NCBI GenBank assembly: GCA_002702705.1
Contig: PABH01000042.1
Location: 219,026-283,025, forward strand
Direction of reading: 5' to 3'
From: Anaerolineaceae bacterium
Lineage (GTDB): Bacteria; Chloroflexota; Anaerolineae; Anaerolineales; Anaerolineaceae
Length of the DNA stretch: 64,000 bases
The position numbers were made by a program, and so were the translations under genes. The notes beneath the pieces are model-generated. The model was not told the DNA's origin. It saw only the letters and a program-made list of their open reading frames with translations, and searched no databases. Below, in pieces: positions 1 to 9,039 of this stretch. Position 1 is the stretch's first letter, and each line of letters begins with the position of its first letter.

Positions 1-780
1 TTGATAATAAGATGCTCCTTTTAACCCGGAAGCAACATAATTCCAGCCATCAGAACGTGACCAATATACCCCTTCATATTGGTGCTGTACAAAAAATAAC
101 CAAATCCCAACCGCACCGGCAATCCAAATTACGGGCAATTGAATGAACAAAAACACCTTCCAACCGATTAATAAGCTGAGACCGGCAGCGTATACCAAAA
201 GCCCAATATTGTGATATACCTGCCAGCGCACGAGTTTTTTGCTAAGTTTGGGACTAGCAAACCGATGGGAAATCAGAAACATATAAATTGGTCCAAGCAA
301 AAACATCACCAATGGTGAACGAAATAAACGATAACCAAATTTACCTAACCAAGATTTTTTTTGATATTCATCTACCGTTAATGTCATCACATCGCCTACC
401 CCACGTTTATCCAGATTACCACTGGAAGCGTGATGTACTGCATGGGCATGCCACCACTTTTCGCTTGGGGTAAAAACCAGAACCCCTGTCAAATACCCAA
501 CGATACGATTAAATTTTAAGGATGGTGAGAACGAATTATGTCCGCAATCGTGAAAAATGATAAATATTCTCACCAGAAATAAACCAGCCGGGATCGTTAA
601 CCCAAGCGTTATCCAATACGAAAATTGATAACTCCATACCATTAAGACCCATAATCCAATATAAGGCACAACACTGTTTACCAATTGCCAGATAACTTTT
701 TTCCAGTTTGCCTGGCTGTATGGTTTTAACATTTTGTTTAAATCCTTCATATTGGGTAACGTTTTAAATGTGTTTTCCAT
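1..780 (-). CDS. Fatty acid desaturase (C-terminus cut by window edge)
   Basis: The minus-strand frame runs open from an ATG at 780 to the window edge, giving 260 residues without a stop. It reads as a membrane-bound di-iron acyl desaturase. Histidine box 1 is HDCGH and box 2 is HAVHH, about 35 residues apart; after two hydrophobic segments comes HQYEGVYW, typical of the region before the third box. Two hydrophobic stretches precede box 1. The family introduces a double bond into fatty acyl chains in the membrane using O2 and reduced ferredoxin or a similar donor. The final HxxHH box must lie beyond position 1. It is separate from the gmk operon. Family is clear; regioselectivity cannot be told. 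A desaturase fits a window that also carries a PUFA-synthase-like enzyme, but no direct link is visible. Confidence 0.88.
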   Translation of the reverse strand, partial: MENTFKTLPNMKDLNKMLKPYSQANWKKVIWQLVNSVVPYIGLWVLMVWSYQFSYWITLGLTIPAGLFLVRIFIIFHDCGHNSFSPSLKFNRIVGYLTGVLVFTPSEKWWHAHAVHHASSGNLDKRGVGDVMTLTVDEYQKKSWLGKFGYRLFRSPLVMFLLGPIYMFLISHRFASPKLSKKLVRWQVYHNIGLLVYAAGLSLLIGWKVFLFIQLPVIWIAGAVGIWLFFVQHQYEGVYWSRSDGWNYVASGLKGASYYQ

Positions 781-955
781 ACGACTACCTCCAATAATTA
801 AAGAAGTGTAGCCTTTATTAAGATGAATTGTCCCCCTCTAAAGTCATATATTTTGGCATGTTCCTTCAATCCGAAAGTATGCCGTCACTTGGTAACCGAA
901 TAGACTTACAAACCGATACGCAGACTGGTTTTATTTAACAGCATTCCCTTTGAAT

Positions 956-1732
956 TTAAATCCAACGCACCAATGCTAAGGTAGCGAAGGCAACAATCAC
1001 AATAATGGATGCCACAATCGTGTTGGACGCGGGCTGCTGATCTTCCACTTTAAATCCACCCAGTTGAGGATTGATCTTCCATAAAGGTCCTGCTGCCCAA
1101 GCAAACACAGCTCCACCCAGCAAACCACCCAAATGTCCCCAATTATCGATTTGTGGACTTAATCCCAACACCAGGTTAACAACCAGAATCAGAACCGTAT
1201 TCATCAATATGGACTGACCCCGTTTGCCAAAAAACCGTTTGTTACGGAAAATAAATACAGCCTGGGCAGCCAGCAAACCAAAAATAGCAGTGGATGCCCC
1301 TAACGATGGATTCGGAGTTAGTACAAATGAAACCACATTACCGGCAAACGCACTGACAACATACAACATAAAAAAGCGAAAATGTCCGTATTGGTATTCC
1401 AGGTTTCTGCCAAAGATATAAAGTGCATACATGTTAAAAGCGATATGGAGGATATCACCGTGCACAAACATGGGGGTAAAAAAGCGCCAAAGCTGGCCTT
1501 GAAGAATAAATTGGTTAATCTTTCCCAAATAAACAAAAGGCAGGTCAATACCCATAAACCGCTGCGTTAATAATTGGATTACAAATATTACAATTGTTAT
1601 CCCCAGAATCGCATTTGTTACCAGCGGTTTTTTGGCAGGTAAGGAAACCTTTATCTCCGCTTGCGGCGGTGTTTGAGGCTGTTGATTTTCAGGTGGCTTT
1701 TCGTCAAAATAAGGTTTTTGTTCGTCACTCAT
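956..1732 (-). CDS. Rhomboid-family intramembrane serine protease
   Basis: A 258-residue polytopic protein that should cleave transmembrane substrates inside the membrane. The serine/histidine dyad is visible: GASTAIFG with Ser147 and WGHLGG with His200. The oxyanion-side HIAFNM motif (His96, Asn100) precedes them. Residues 1-35 form a proline- and glutamine-rich cytoplasmic tail, followed by about six to seven hydrophobic helices; a last helix near the C-terminus could be the seventh. Its ATG overlaps the guanylate kinase stop by 4 nt (ATGA), so the two are translationally coupled in one operon. Substrates are unknown. No key residue is missing. Confidence 0.9.
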   Translation of the reverse strand: MSDEQKPYFDEKPPENQQPQTPPQAEIKVSLPAKKPLVTNAILGITIVIFVIQLLTQRFMGIDLPFVYLGKINQFILQGQLWRFFTPMFVHGDILHIAFNMYALYIFGRNLEYQYGHFRFFMLYVVSAFAGNVVSFVLTPNPSLGASTAIFGLLAAQAVFIFRNKRFFGKRGQSILMNTVLILVVNLVLGLSPQIDNWGHLGGLLGGAVFAWAAGPLWKINPQLGGFKVEDQQPASNTIVASIIVIVAFATLALVRWI

Positions 1733-2355
1733 AAAGTAATTTTCCTTGGGACGGTTCTGTGGTGCTCAACATTGATGATCTGGATAATCGTATCCACCGC
1801 TTCTTCTAATTTATTATGTTCATTCACCACCATATAATCAAACATGGGAAGGTATTCCAGTTCTCGCTTTACTGTTTCCAGGCGAACTTTCATGGATTGC
1901 ACTGTTTCACTGCGCCGGTGATTGAGTCGATCATGCCATTCTTCATTACTGCTGGGCAGCAAAAAGATCAAAACTGCATCAGGACAAAGTTCGCGTAATT
2001 TCGCTGCCCCCTGAACATCTACCCGTAAAATAACGTCCAAACCAGACTGCATCGCTTCGCGAATTTGTTGTTTCGGAATGCCTTTATAATCTTCATATAC
2101 GATCGCATGTTCAAGCAGTTCATCGTTATCGATCATCTGCTCAAATTCTTCTTTGGTGTAAAAAAAATAATCTTTGCCATCCACTTCACCCTCTCTGGGT
2201 AATCGTGTGGTAGCGGTAATGACATAATGCAGCGGCAGATCATGGGTTTTTAATGCCTGCAAGGTAGCATCTTTTCCAACACCGGAAGGGCCGGAAATGA
2301 CAATCAAAAGTGGTTCTGGTTTCAAGAGATCAAATGAAACGGGCTTTTTTTGCAT
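1729..2355 (-). CDS. gmk: Guanylate kinase
   Basis: A 208-residue cytosolic kinase that phosphorylates GMP to GDP with ATP, an essential step of purine nucleotide salvage and synthesis. The P-loop GPSGVGK lies at residues 22-28, followed by the GMP-binding stretch TRLPREGEVDGKDYFF and the lid region with LNHRRSET. Length is normal for the family (about 200). The ATG at 2355 has AGGAT nine bases upstream. It is the first gene of a two-gene operon, with the rhomboid gene overlapping its stop by 4 nt. About 15 extra residues precede the P-loop strand, a common variation. Confidence 0.95.
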   Translation of the reverse strand: MQKKPVSFDLLKPEPLLIVISGPSGVGKDATLQALKTHDLPLHYVITATTRLPREGEVDGKDYFFYTKEEFEQMIDNDELLEHAIVYEDYKGIPKQQIREAMQSGLDVILRVDVQGAAKLRELCPDAVLIFLLPSSNEEWHDRLNHRRSETVQSMKVRLETVKRELEYLPMFDYMVVNEHNKLEEAVDTIIQIINVEHHRTVPRKITL

Positions 2356-2490
2356 GAAAAATTATCCTACGGTCTTTTTTGAACCACCAATACCCTTGCA
2401 TGAGCAGATAGTTCACAAATACAATTTTATTATCTTTGATTATAATTGATAAAAACCATTTTTAGGTATTCCAACGAAAGGAGGATTGTT

Positions 2491-2877
2491 ATGCCAACGT
2501 ATGAATATCGTTGTATGGAATGTCAACGTCGTTTTGAGGTTTTTTTATCATATTCAGAATACGGAAAAAAAGAAATTTCTTGTCCATTTTGTGAAAGCTT
2601 TCAGGTCACACGGCGTTTAAGCAAGGTTCGCATCAAAAAAAATGCTGAAAGTCGTTTGGAAGAGATGGCAGATCCTTCTAAGCTGGCTGCAATGGAAGAT
2701 AACCCTCAGGTTTTGGGCAGCATGATGCGGCACATGTCGGATGAGATCGGAGAAGAAATGCCGCCGGAATTTGATGAAGTAGTTAACCGGCTTGAGAAAG
2801 GTCAAAGCCCAGATCAAATTGAGAAAGAATTACCCGATTTAGCAGATGCCTCTCCCGATCCATCTGTAGATATATAA
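2491..2877 (+). CDS. FmdB-type zinc-ribbon protein with acidic tail
   Basis: A 128-residue protein opening with MPTYEYRC and a four-cysteine zinc ribbon (Cys8, Cys11, Cys31, Cys34), the hallmark of the FmdB/CxxC_CXXC_SSSS regulatory family. The start is set at 2491 because AAAGGAGG lies just upstream; a longer frame from 2446 would skip this strong ribosome binding site. The second half is acidic and helical, rich in Glu, Asp and Pro, and is not part of the usual short family. The function of these small proteins is poorly defined; roles as regulators or nucleic-acid-binding accessories have been proposed. It is divergent from gmk and not obviously in an operon. Confidence 0.8.
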   Translation: MPTYEYRCMECQRRFEVFLSYSEYGKKEISCPFCESFQVTRRLSKVRIKKNAESRLEEMADPSKLAAMEDNPQVLGSMMRHMSDEIGEEMPPEFDEVVNRLEKGQSPDQIEKELPDLADASPDPSVDI

Positions 2878-2891
2878 AACATTGGACAGGG

Positions 2892-4151
2892 TTACTCTAC
2901 TGACAAGCGGCGCAGCAACGCTTCATACGAAGTAACCCATGCAATTCGCTTCAAAAAAGCACTCAACGACTCACTCTCCGCCCGGAACTGGCGCACAGCG
3001 GCTCCAACAGGATCTTCCCCTGCAGCCCCTCCGGGTTGATCCGCATAGGCGCCATAAAACGCAAAATAAGCTTGGTTCAATCGCCGGATATTGTAACCAT
3101 GATCAACGAATAAAGCGCGCCTATTATCCATATAGGATTCCGCTTCCTCGATTTTTCCCTCAGCTAACAAGGCATCCACTTTCACTCGGGTTTCTCGCAT
3201 CTCTGCCCTGAAATCAAAATCCTCCGATTCAACAACCGGAACAGGACGGGCATTCTTTAAAACCGGTGGTACTTCAGTAGAATACTGCGGGTAATACAAT
3301 TCCAAAGCAGCCCCACCAATTTCCTTTCCTACAATGGATGCAGTTGTTTCATTAATAATGCGTAAAGCTGGAGTTTCCATATACAACATCCCTAATGGAT
3401 GCCAGGTTAAATAATTATGAGTCCATTCATGTGAGACAACTTCCGCCAGCCATGGGAAATTACTGGTTTCCATAACCATTGTTGGGTACACGCCCACACC
3501 CCCAACCGGTACCACCAATGCTGAAACATTTAATTCATTTTCCACATTCTGTTCCAACGCTGTAATTTCGTCCAAGGTCAATTGGGGAAGCAGAGATATA
3601 TCTGCATCTTGCCGAATCACATCGCGAGGAGATACGATCAGAGCATACGGTAATGCGGTGCTGTGATATTGAACTGGTGGAATGGGTTGCCCCAGAAAGG
3701 TAAGTTGGTTTTGTTTTAGAACCTGTGAAATCTGCTGCTGCAAAACAGCTTCGGATAGAAGTCCTACTTTTGTAAGTTCGTTTTGCAGCCGCCGCTGCCG
3801 GATTAACAACTCATGAGCGGCACGCTCGGGGTCTTTAATAGAAGGATCAGCATAGATCTGATTGATGGTTTCCTTTAACTGCCGGTGTTCTATCACCATG
3901 TCCAGTTGGTCTTGAATGATTTGCGCTTGCTGATTGAAATCCAGATAACGATGGGTTCCCAAAGCGGATTGGGCAAGCTTTGTAAATAAAGCATCCAAAG
4001 TCCAATTGACAAAATCGAATTCGATCCATCGCGTTTGCACCCGAACTTTTTCAGAAAATTTATTGGATGGTAAACCGCTATTTGCGAGAAGCAACAGTAA
4101 AATGAAAAACAACAAAACAAGTCGTCCAATTGAGCGAAATCGCTTAATCAT
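2892..4151 (-). CDS. Membrane-anchored HExxH metallopeptidase-like protein, unknown family
   Basis: A 419-residue protein with an uncleaved-looking N-terminal membrane segment (about residues 10-24) and a large extracytoplasmic part. The clear motif is HEWTH at 241-245, which fits a gluzincin-type zinc site, with Glu268 in an NETTAS motif downstream as a possible third ligand. Residues 70-150 are helical and charged, perhaps coiled coil. The C-terminal stretch (LNQAYFAFYGAYADQP) recalls the tail of COG4324-type predicted aminopeptidases, but this is only a resemblance. It converges on the zinc-ribbon gene, whose stop is 14 nt away. I do not recognise the exact family; protease activity is inferred from the motif alone. 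Confidence 0.6.
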   Translation of the reverse strand: MIKRFRSIGRLVLLFFILLLLLANSGLPSNKFSEKVRVQTRWIEFDFVNWTLDALFTKLAQSALGTHRYLDFNQQAQIIQDQLDMVIEHRQLKETINQIYADPSIKDPERAAHELLIRQRRLQNELTKVGLLSEAVLQQQISQVLKQNQLTFLGQPIPPVQYHSTALPYALIVSPRDVIRQDADISLLPQLTLDEITALEQNVENELNVSALVVPVGGVGVYPTMVMETSNFPWLAEVVSHEWTHNYLTWHPLGMLYMETPALRIINETTASIVGKEIGGAALELYYPQYSTEVPPVLKNARPVPVVESEDFDFRAEMRETRVKVDALLAEGKIEEAESYMDNRRALFVDHGYNIRRLNQAYFAFYGAYADQPGGAAGEDPVGAAVRQFRAESESLSAFLKRIAWVTSYEALLRRLSVE

Positions 4152-4393
4152 ATCCTATACAATCCTTATACATCATTAACATCTTCGAATAAAGCGATGC
4201 TAAGATTCGTTAATACTAACAGAAGATGATGAAGACAATAATGGATCATATCATCTTTTTATGCGTTTTTTCGGAATTTAATATTTAATTCTTATACTTC
4301 TGTGTTATTAATTAGCCTGGAGAATTTCGGTGTTATTTTAGATTATTGGCATCAAAATCTCTAGAGTTTAAATGTCCTTAAGGAAGGGTATCA

Positions 4394-5797
4394 ATGAGTA
4401 AAAAAATTATTATTGTAATTGTGGTAATTGCCATTCTCGTGGGTGGTTTTTTTGGTTTACAAGAAATCAGAAAAAATAACGCCGCAAAAGCAGCCGGAAA
4501 TTTTCAAACGGAAACCGTCTCACGCGGAAACTTAATTGCTATTGTAGGTGGAACTGGAATCGTCCGTTCCAACCAATCTGCACAATTATCGTGGCAAACG
4601 AGCGGTCAAATTGGTGAAATTAATGTCGATTTGGATGATCTCGTTCAAGAAGATGATCTATTAGCAACCTTGGAAAAGAACTCTTTAGCACAAAATATCA
4701 TCTTGGCTGAAGCTGATTTAGTCTCTGCAAAAAACAATTTAGATACCCTTTTAAATTCAAATCTTGCAAAAGCACAAGCCCAACAAGCGCTTGCCAATGC
4801 AAAAGATGCTTTAGAAACTGCTGAAACACGACGTGAATCAAAAGAATACGACCGTGCATCTGAGCAAACGATTGAAGAAGCGTATGCTCGTTATATTCTG
4901 GCAAAAGATGAAGCCGATAAATGGGAACAACGGTACGATACGGTCGATAACCGCCCGGAAGATGATCCCGTTCGAGCCGCTGGACTGAGTGAATGGGCCG
5001 CTGCAAAACAGGTTTTGGCCCAAGCTGAAGCAAATTATCGCTACTTGTTAACTGAACCGGATGAAGTCGAAATTGCCATCGCAGATGGCAACCTGGCTTT
5101 GGCACAAGCACAATACGAAGAAGCACAACGTGAATGGGAACGCTTAAAAGATGGACCGGATCCCGATGATATCATCGTTGCTGAAAGCCGGATTGCTTCT
5201 GCGGAAGCTGTTTTAGAGATGGCCAATCTGCGTGCTCCGTTTAATGGCACGATAACAAATATCTATTCAAAAACAGGAGATCGGGTTAACCCCGGCACCG
5301 TCAGTTTCCGAATTGATGACCTCAGCCGTCTTTTGGTTGACGTGGAGATTACCGAAGTTGATATTAATGATATCAAAACAGGTATGTCTGCAGATATCAC
5401 CTTTGACGCCATATTAGACAAGACCTATCAGGGCAAAGTCGTAGAAGTTGCACGCGTGGGTAATGTCACCGCGGGTGTGGTTAACTTCACAGTTACCATT
5501 GAACTGGATAACCCGGATGAAAATGTTTTACCAGGCATGACCGCTGCGGTAAATATTATCGTGAAAGAAGTTGAAGATGTCATCCTTGTCCCCAATCGTG
5601 CTGTTCGGCTGCGTGAAGGAGAACGCGTAATCTATATTTTACGTCCCGGTGAAATCATGCCCCAGTCTGTTCAAATTGAAATTGGTGCCATGTCTGATTT
5701 CCAATCCGAAGTTGTCGGCGGAGACATTAAAGTCGGCGATACAATTGTGATTAACCCACCAATGGAATTCTCTATGGGTCCAGGAATGGGATTCTAG
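4394..5797 (+). CDS. MacA-like periplasmic adaptor (membrane fusion protein)
   Basis: A 467-residue HlyD/RND-type adaptor with one N-terminal membrane anchor (residues 4-22). A lipoyl-like half domain (about 45-80) leads into a long Ala/Glu/Gln-rich coiled-coil hairpin (about 85-280). The second lipoyl half follows (LRAPFNGTITNIYSKTGDRV), then beta-barrel and membrane-proximal domains to about 450. The Met/Gly-rich end (FSMGPGMGF) is unusual. The protein should bridge the MacB-type permease to the outside. Nine nucleotides separate it from the ATPase gene. SD AAGGAAGG lies before ATG 4394. The cargo cannot be told; MacAB relatives export antibiotics, peptides or lipids. Confidence 0.9.
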   Translation: MSKKIIIVIVVIAILVGGFFGLQEIRKNNAAKAAGNFQTETVSRGNLIAIVGGTGIVRSNQSAQLSWQTSGQIGEINVDLDDLVQEDDLLATLEKNSLAQNIILAEADLVSAKNNLDTLLNSNLAKAQAQQALANAKDALETAETRRESKEYDRASEQTIEEAYARYILAKDEADKWEQRYDTVDNRPEDDPVRAAGLSEWAAAKQVLAQAEANYRYLLTEPDEVEIAIADGNLALAQAQYEEAQREWERLKDGPDPDDIIVAESRIASAEAVLEMANLRAPFNGTITNIYSKTGDRVNPGTVSFRIDDLSRLLVDVEITEVDINDIKTGMSADITFDAILDKTYQGKVVEVARVGNVTAGVVNFTVTIELDNPDENVLPGMTAAVNIIVKEVEDVILVPNRAVRLREGERVIYILRPGEIMPQSVQIEIGAMSDFQSEVVGGDIKVGDTIVINPPMEFSMGPGMGF

Positions 5798-5806
5798 AGG
5801 TAAACC

Positions 5807-6496
5807 ATGTCTGATTGGGTAATCGAAACAAAAGATTTAAGAAAAATTTATCAAATGGGTGAGATTGAAGTGCGTGCATTGGATGGAGTTGACATCCAGA
5901 TTGAACGCGGTTCGGTTGTCTCCATTATGGGTCCATCTGGTTCAGGAAAATCCACTCTGATGAATTTATTAGGTTGTCTGGATCGTCCAACTGCGGGTGA
6001 ATACATTTTGGATGGTGAAAGAGTTGCCAAAATGAAAGATGATCAGCTTGCTGATGTGCGTAACCGAAAAGTAGGTTTTGTTTTTCAGAGTTTTAACTTA
6101 CTCTCTCGACAATCCGCTTTATCAAATGTGGAACTACCGCTGCGTTATGCTGGTGCTTCAAAAAATCGTCGTGAAAAAGCAATTGAAGCATTAACTGCGG
6201 TCGGTTTAGGGGATCGAGTCGATCATCGTCCGACTGAACTTTCCGGCGGTCAGCAGCAGCGTGTGGCTATTGCGCGTGCCCTTATTAATGATCCTGCTAT
6301 CATTATGGCGGATGAACCCACCGGCAATCTGGATTCTAAATCCGGTGCAGAGATTATGGAACTGATCCTGTCCCTTAATAAAACCCTTAAAACTACCATC
6401 ATTATCGTGACACATGATGCGAATGTGGCCAAACAGACCCAACGCATCATCCGCTTGAAAGATGGAAAAGTGGTTGGGGTGGAGGAAAACTTATGA
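5807..6496 (+). CDS. MacB/LolD-type ABC transporter ATPase
   Basis: A 229-residue nucleotide-binding subunit with Walker A GPSGSGKST (from residue 42), Q-loop FVFQSFNLLSR, signature LSGGQQQRVAIARAL, Walker B IIMADEPTGNLD and the switch His in VTHD. The NLLSRQSALSNVELPL segment is typical of the MacB/LolD/FtsE group (3.A.1.122 and relatives). It powers the mechanotransmitting permease encoded next, whose ATG overlaps this gene's stop by 4 nt. All catalytic motifs are intact. As the middle gene of a three-gene exporter operon its role is clear; the substrate is not. Confidence 0.95.
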   Translation: MSDWVIETKDLRKIYQMGEIEVRALDGVDIQIERGSVVSIMGPSGSGKSTLMNLLGCLDRPTAGEYILDGERVAKMKDDQLADVRNRKVGFVFQSFNLLSRQSALSNVELPLRYAGASKNRREKAIEALTAVGLGDRVDHRPTELSGGQQQRVAIARALINDPAIIMADEPTGNLDSKSGAEIMELILSLNKTLKTTIIIVTHDANVAKQTQRIIRLKDGKVVGVEENL

Positions 6497-7719
6497 ATCT
6501 TGGACAATCCATTATCGAAGCGATTGAATCCTTAAACGCAAATAAAATGCGGTCCAGCTTAACCATTCTTGGAATCGTGATTGGTGTCGCAGCTGTCATT
6601 GCCATGTTAGCAGTCGGCAACGGAGCGCAAAACACAATTACCGGATCAATTAGCGGGCTGGGTTCTAACCTTTTATTCGTGTTCCGCGGTGGGACGAATG
6701 AAGAAGTTCGTAATCCGAAACCGTTAACCGTAGCCGATGCGGAAGCAATCGCAGATCCTTTCCAGGCGCCTTCAGTTGCGATGGTTGCCCCTGCAATCAG
6801 CGGCAATGCAGAAATAACGTTTTCAGGTGAAAAAACCAATACCCAAATTTATGGTATCACGCCGGAATATGAACTGGTGCGGAATTATGAGTTATTGGAG
6901 GGTGAATTTATCACCAACCAACACCTGCTTGGCCGTGCATCGGTTGTATTATTAGGGCCAGAAGTGGCAGATAAACTTTTTGACCGGCGTGATGGTGTTA
7001 CAGGTGAAACGATTCGGATAGAGGGTCAGCCATTCCGGGTATTAGGTGTTTTAGCACCAAAAGGTGGTTCCTCTTTTGGCTCAGAAGATAACGTGGTTTT
7101 GGTACCATTTTCCACTGCCCAAACCCGATTAATCCGCCGTCAAAGTGACCGTGTGGATTTAATCCTCGTTCAGGCTGCTAGCGCAGATACAGTCACCCAA
7201 GCCACAGATGAGATTTCACAAATTTTGAGAGCCCGCCACCGGGTTGAATTGGGTGCGGATGATTTCACTATCTTTTCACAGCAAGATTTTGTACAAACAG
7301 CACAATCCATAACAAACGTATTAACCATCTTTTTGGGCGGTATCGCGGGCATATCACTACTCGTGGGTGGTATTGGCATTATGAATATCATGCTTGTATC
7401 CGTCACAGAGCGTACGCGTGAAATTGGTTTAAGAAAAGCAATTGGGGCTCGTAAAAAAGATATTCTTATTCAATTTTTAACTGAGTCATCCTTGTTAAGT
7501 ATGTTTGGCGGGTTGATCGGGATTGGATTGGGATGGTTAATTGCCTTTGTGGTTGGGCAAATTGCTGCTGCCAGTGGAACCGAATTGATTCCGGATGTTG
7601 GCATTGATGCGATTTTATTAGCAACTTTATTTTCCACAGCAGTCGGTCTCTTCTTTGGTATCTACCCCGCCAATCGTGCTGCTAATTTACAGCCAGTAGA
7701 AGCCTTACGTCACGAGTAG
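6493..7719 (+). CDS. MacB-like FtsX-type ABC permease
   Basis: A 408-residue permease. It has one N-terminal helix (about 20-45, beginning at NKMRSSLTILGIVIGVAAVI), an extracytoplasmic MacB_PCD domain of about 220 residues, and three C-terminal helices (about 275-300, 330-355, 370-390). RTREIGLRKAIGARKKDIL is the cytoplasmic coupling segment of FtsX-family permeases. Unlike full-length MacB it is not fused to its ATPase, which is the separate upstream gene. It ends the operon and is followed by a strong hairpin terminator. Confidence 0.92.
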   Translation: MNLGQSIIEAIESLNANKMRSSLTILGIVIGVAAVIAMLAVGNGAQNTITGSISGLGSNLLFVFRGGTNEEVRNPKPLTVADAEAIADPFQAPSVAMVAPAISGNAEITFSGEKTNTQIYGITPEYELVRNYELLEGEFITNQHLLGRASVVLLGPEVADKLFDRRDGVTGETIRIEGQPFRVLGVLAPKGGSSFGSEDNVVLVPFSTAQTRLIRRQSDRVDLILVQAASADTVTQATDEISQILRARHRVELGADDFTIFSQQDFVQTAQSITNVLTIFLGGIAGISLLVGGIGIMNIMLVSVTERTREIGLRKAIGARKKDILIQFLTESSLLSMFGGLIGIGLGWLIAFVVGQIAAASGTELIPDVGIDAILLATLFSTAVGLFFGIYPANRAANLQPVEALRHE

Positions 7720-7754
7720 AAACTTCGATTTACATAAAACTGATTTAGGAAATT

Positions 7755-7796
7755 AAAACCGGACCTTTAGCTGATAAGTAAAAGTCCGGTTTTTAA
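7755..7796 (+). terminator. Intrinsic terminator of the MacAB-like operon
   Basis: A perfect 10-bp stem, AAAACCGGAC at 7755-7764 with GTCCGGTTTT at 7784-7793, closes a 19-nt loop and runs into a T-rich tail. It lies 35 nt after the permease stop. The A-tract before it makes it potentially bidirectional, so it may also stop the convergent phosphofructokinase transcript. Confidence 0.85.
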
Positions 7797-7862
7797 TTTT
7801 TAAAGAAATTGCATAAATTAAAAATATAAGAATATTCTCTCTATGGTTTATTGTTGAATGAA

Positions 7863-8945
7863 TTAATCTCCTAACGAAATCCCCAAATCGCGGGCTGTTC
7901 GCACCATATCACCATCCACATCCACTCGTTTTGGAACAGCAAGCGCCTCTTTTAATGAGATCGTTTTGATTTGGTTGCTGCAAAACGCCACCATTTGACC
8001 AAAATTTTTTTCAACAGCAACATGTACTGCTGCAGCTCCAAAACGAGTTGCTAACCAACGATCATACGGCGTCGGTCCGCCGCCACGCTGCAAATGGCCT
8101 AGAACCGTTACCCGGGTTTCCACATGACAAGTTTTTGAAATATATTCCGCCACAGTTTGGCTGATACCACCCAATCTGGTTTGTAAATTCGAGTCACCCT
8201 GGAATTGGACTACCTGGTTGCCGCCTTTGGGAAATGCCCCTTCTGAAACTGCAACAATCGAAAAAAAACTTCCTTGTGAAACACGGCTGCCTATCTTGGA
8301 GCACACTGCACCGAAGTCAAAGGGGATTTCCGGAATCAAAATCACATCCGCTCCACCTGCAACACCAGCATATAAAGTGATAAACCCAGCATCACGGCCC
8401 ATTAATTCCAAAACCATGACACGGTGATGGGATTCAGCGGTAGTATGTAATTTGTCAATCGCATCGGTTGCAGTCGCCACGGCAGTATCAAATCCAAAGG
8501 TGAAATCAGTTCCACCAATATCGTTATCAATCGTTTTGGGAACTCCCACTACGGGTACACCAATTTCGTGCAGCTCCTGTGCGATGCGCAGTGTGCCATC
8601 CCCGCCAACCACAATCAATGCATCAAGTCCCAATCGTTCCAACCGGTCAAAAACTTTTTGGGAGCTGTCTTCGTAAACCACAGACCCTCCCCGCACAACC
8701 TTATGGGCAAAAGGATTACCACGATTTGCAGTCCCTAAAATCGTACCTCCACGTGGTAAGATTCCGCGCACACTGGAAACCTCCAACGGAAAAACGCCAT
8801 CATCTTGAACAAAACCATCAAAACCATTACGTACCCCTAAAACTTCCCAACCATATTGGGGAACGGCGGTTTTTACCACTGCCCGAATTACTGCATTTAA
8901 ACCTGGAGCATCCCCACCTCCCGTTAAAATCGCCAATCGTTTCAT
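7863..8945 (-). CDS. 6-phosphofructokinase (ATP-type glycine with PPi-type lysine)
   Basis: A 360-residue PFKA-superfamily enzyme that phosphorylates fructose 6-phosphate in glycolysis. GGGDAPG (9-15) and GGDGT (114-118) form the phosphoryl-donor site. The catalytic loop PKTIDND (136-142) carries Asp140. Gly117 corresponds to E. coli Gly104, as in ATP enzymes, while Lys137 corresponds to position 124, where PPi-dependent enzymes have Lys. This Gly/Lys pair is known from atypical, mostly ATP-using enzymes. The start at 8945 is preferred because GGAG precedes it; a 20-residue extension from 9005 would overlap the photolyase leader. It is divergent from the photolyase gene with 94 bp between them. 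Donor specificity is open. Confidence 0.9.
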   Translation of the reverse strand: MKRLAILTGGGDAPGLNAVIRAVVKTAVPQYGWEVLGVRNGFDGFVQDDGVFPLEVSSVRGILPRGGTILGTANRGNPFAHKVVRGGSVVYEDSSQKVFDRLERLGLDALIVVGGDGTLRIAQELHEIGVPVVGVPKTIDNDIGGTDFTFGFDTAVATATDAIDKLHTTAESHHRVMVLELMGRDAGFITLYAGVAGGADVILIPEIPFDFGAVCSKIGSRVSQGSFFSIVAVSEGAFPKGGNQVVQFQGDSNLQTRLGGISQTVAEYISKTCHVETRVTVLGHLQRGGGPTPYDRWLATRFGAAAVHVAVEKNFGQMVAFCSNQIKTISLKEALAVPKRVDVDGDMVRTARDLGISLGD

Positions 8946-9039
8946 TGTTATTCTCCGTTTAAAAAGGTAAGACTTGATCACTGCTTTTATTAAAAAGGTA
9001 TACAATAACTATAAACAATTCATCCCGGAGTTCAAGTTT

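Noticed and set aside
8946..9039. N-terminal extensions of phosphofructokinase (from 9005) and photolyase (from 8974)
   Set aside because: The longer frames overlap each other, while the shorter starts at 8945 and 9040 each have a GGAG Shine-Dalgarno.
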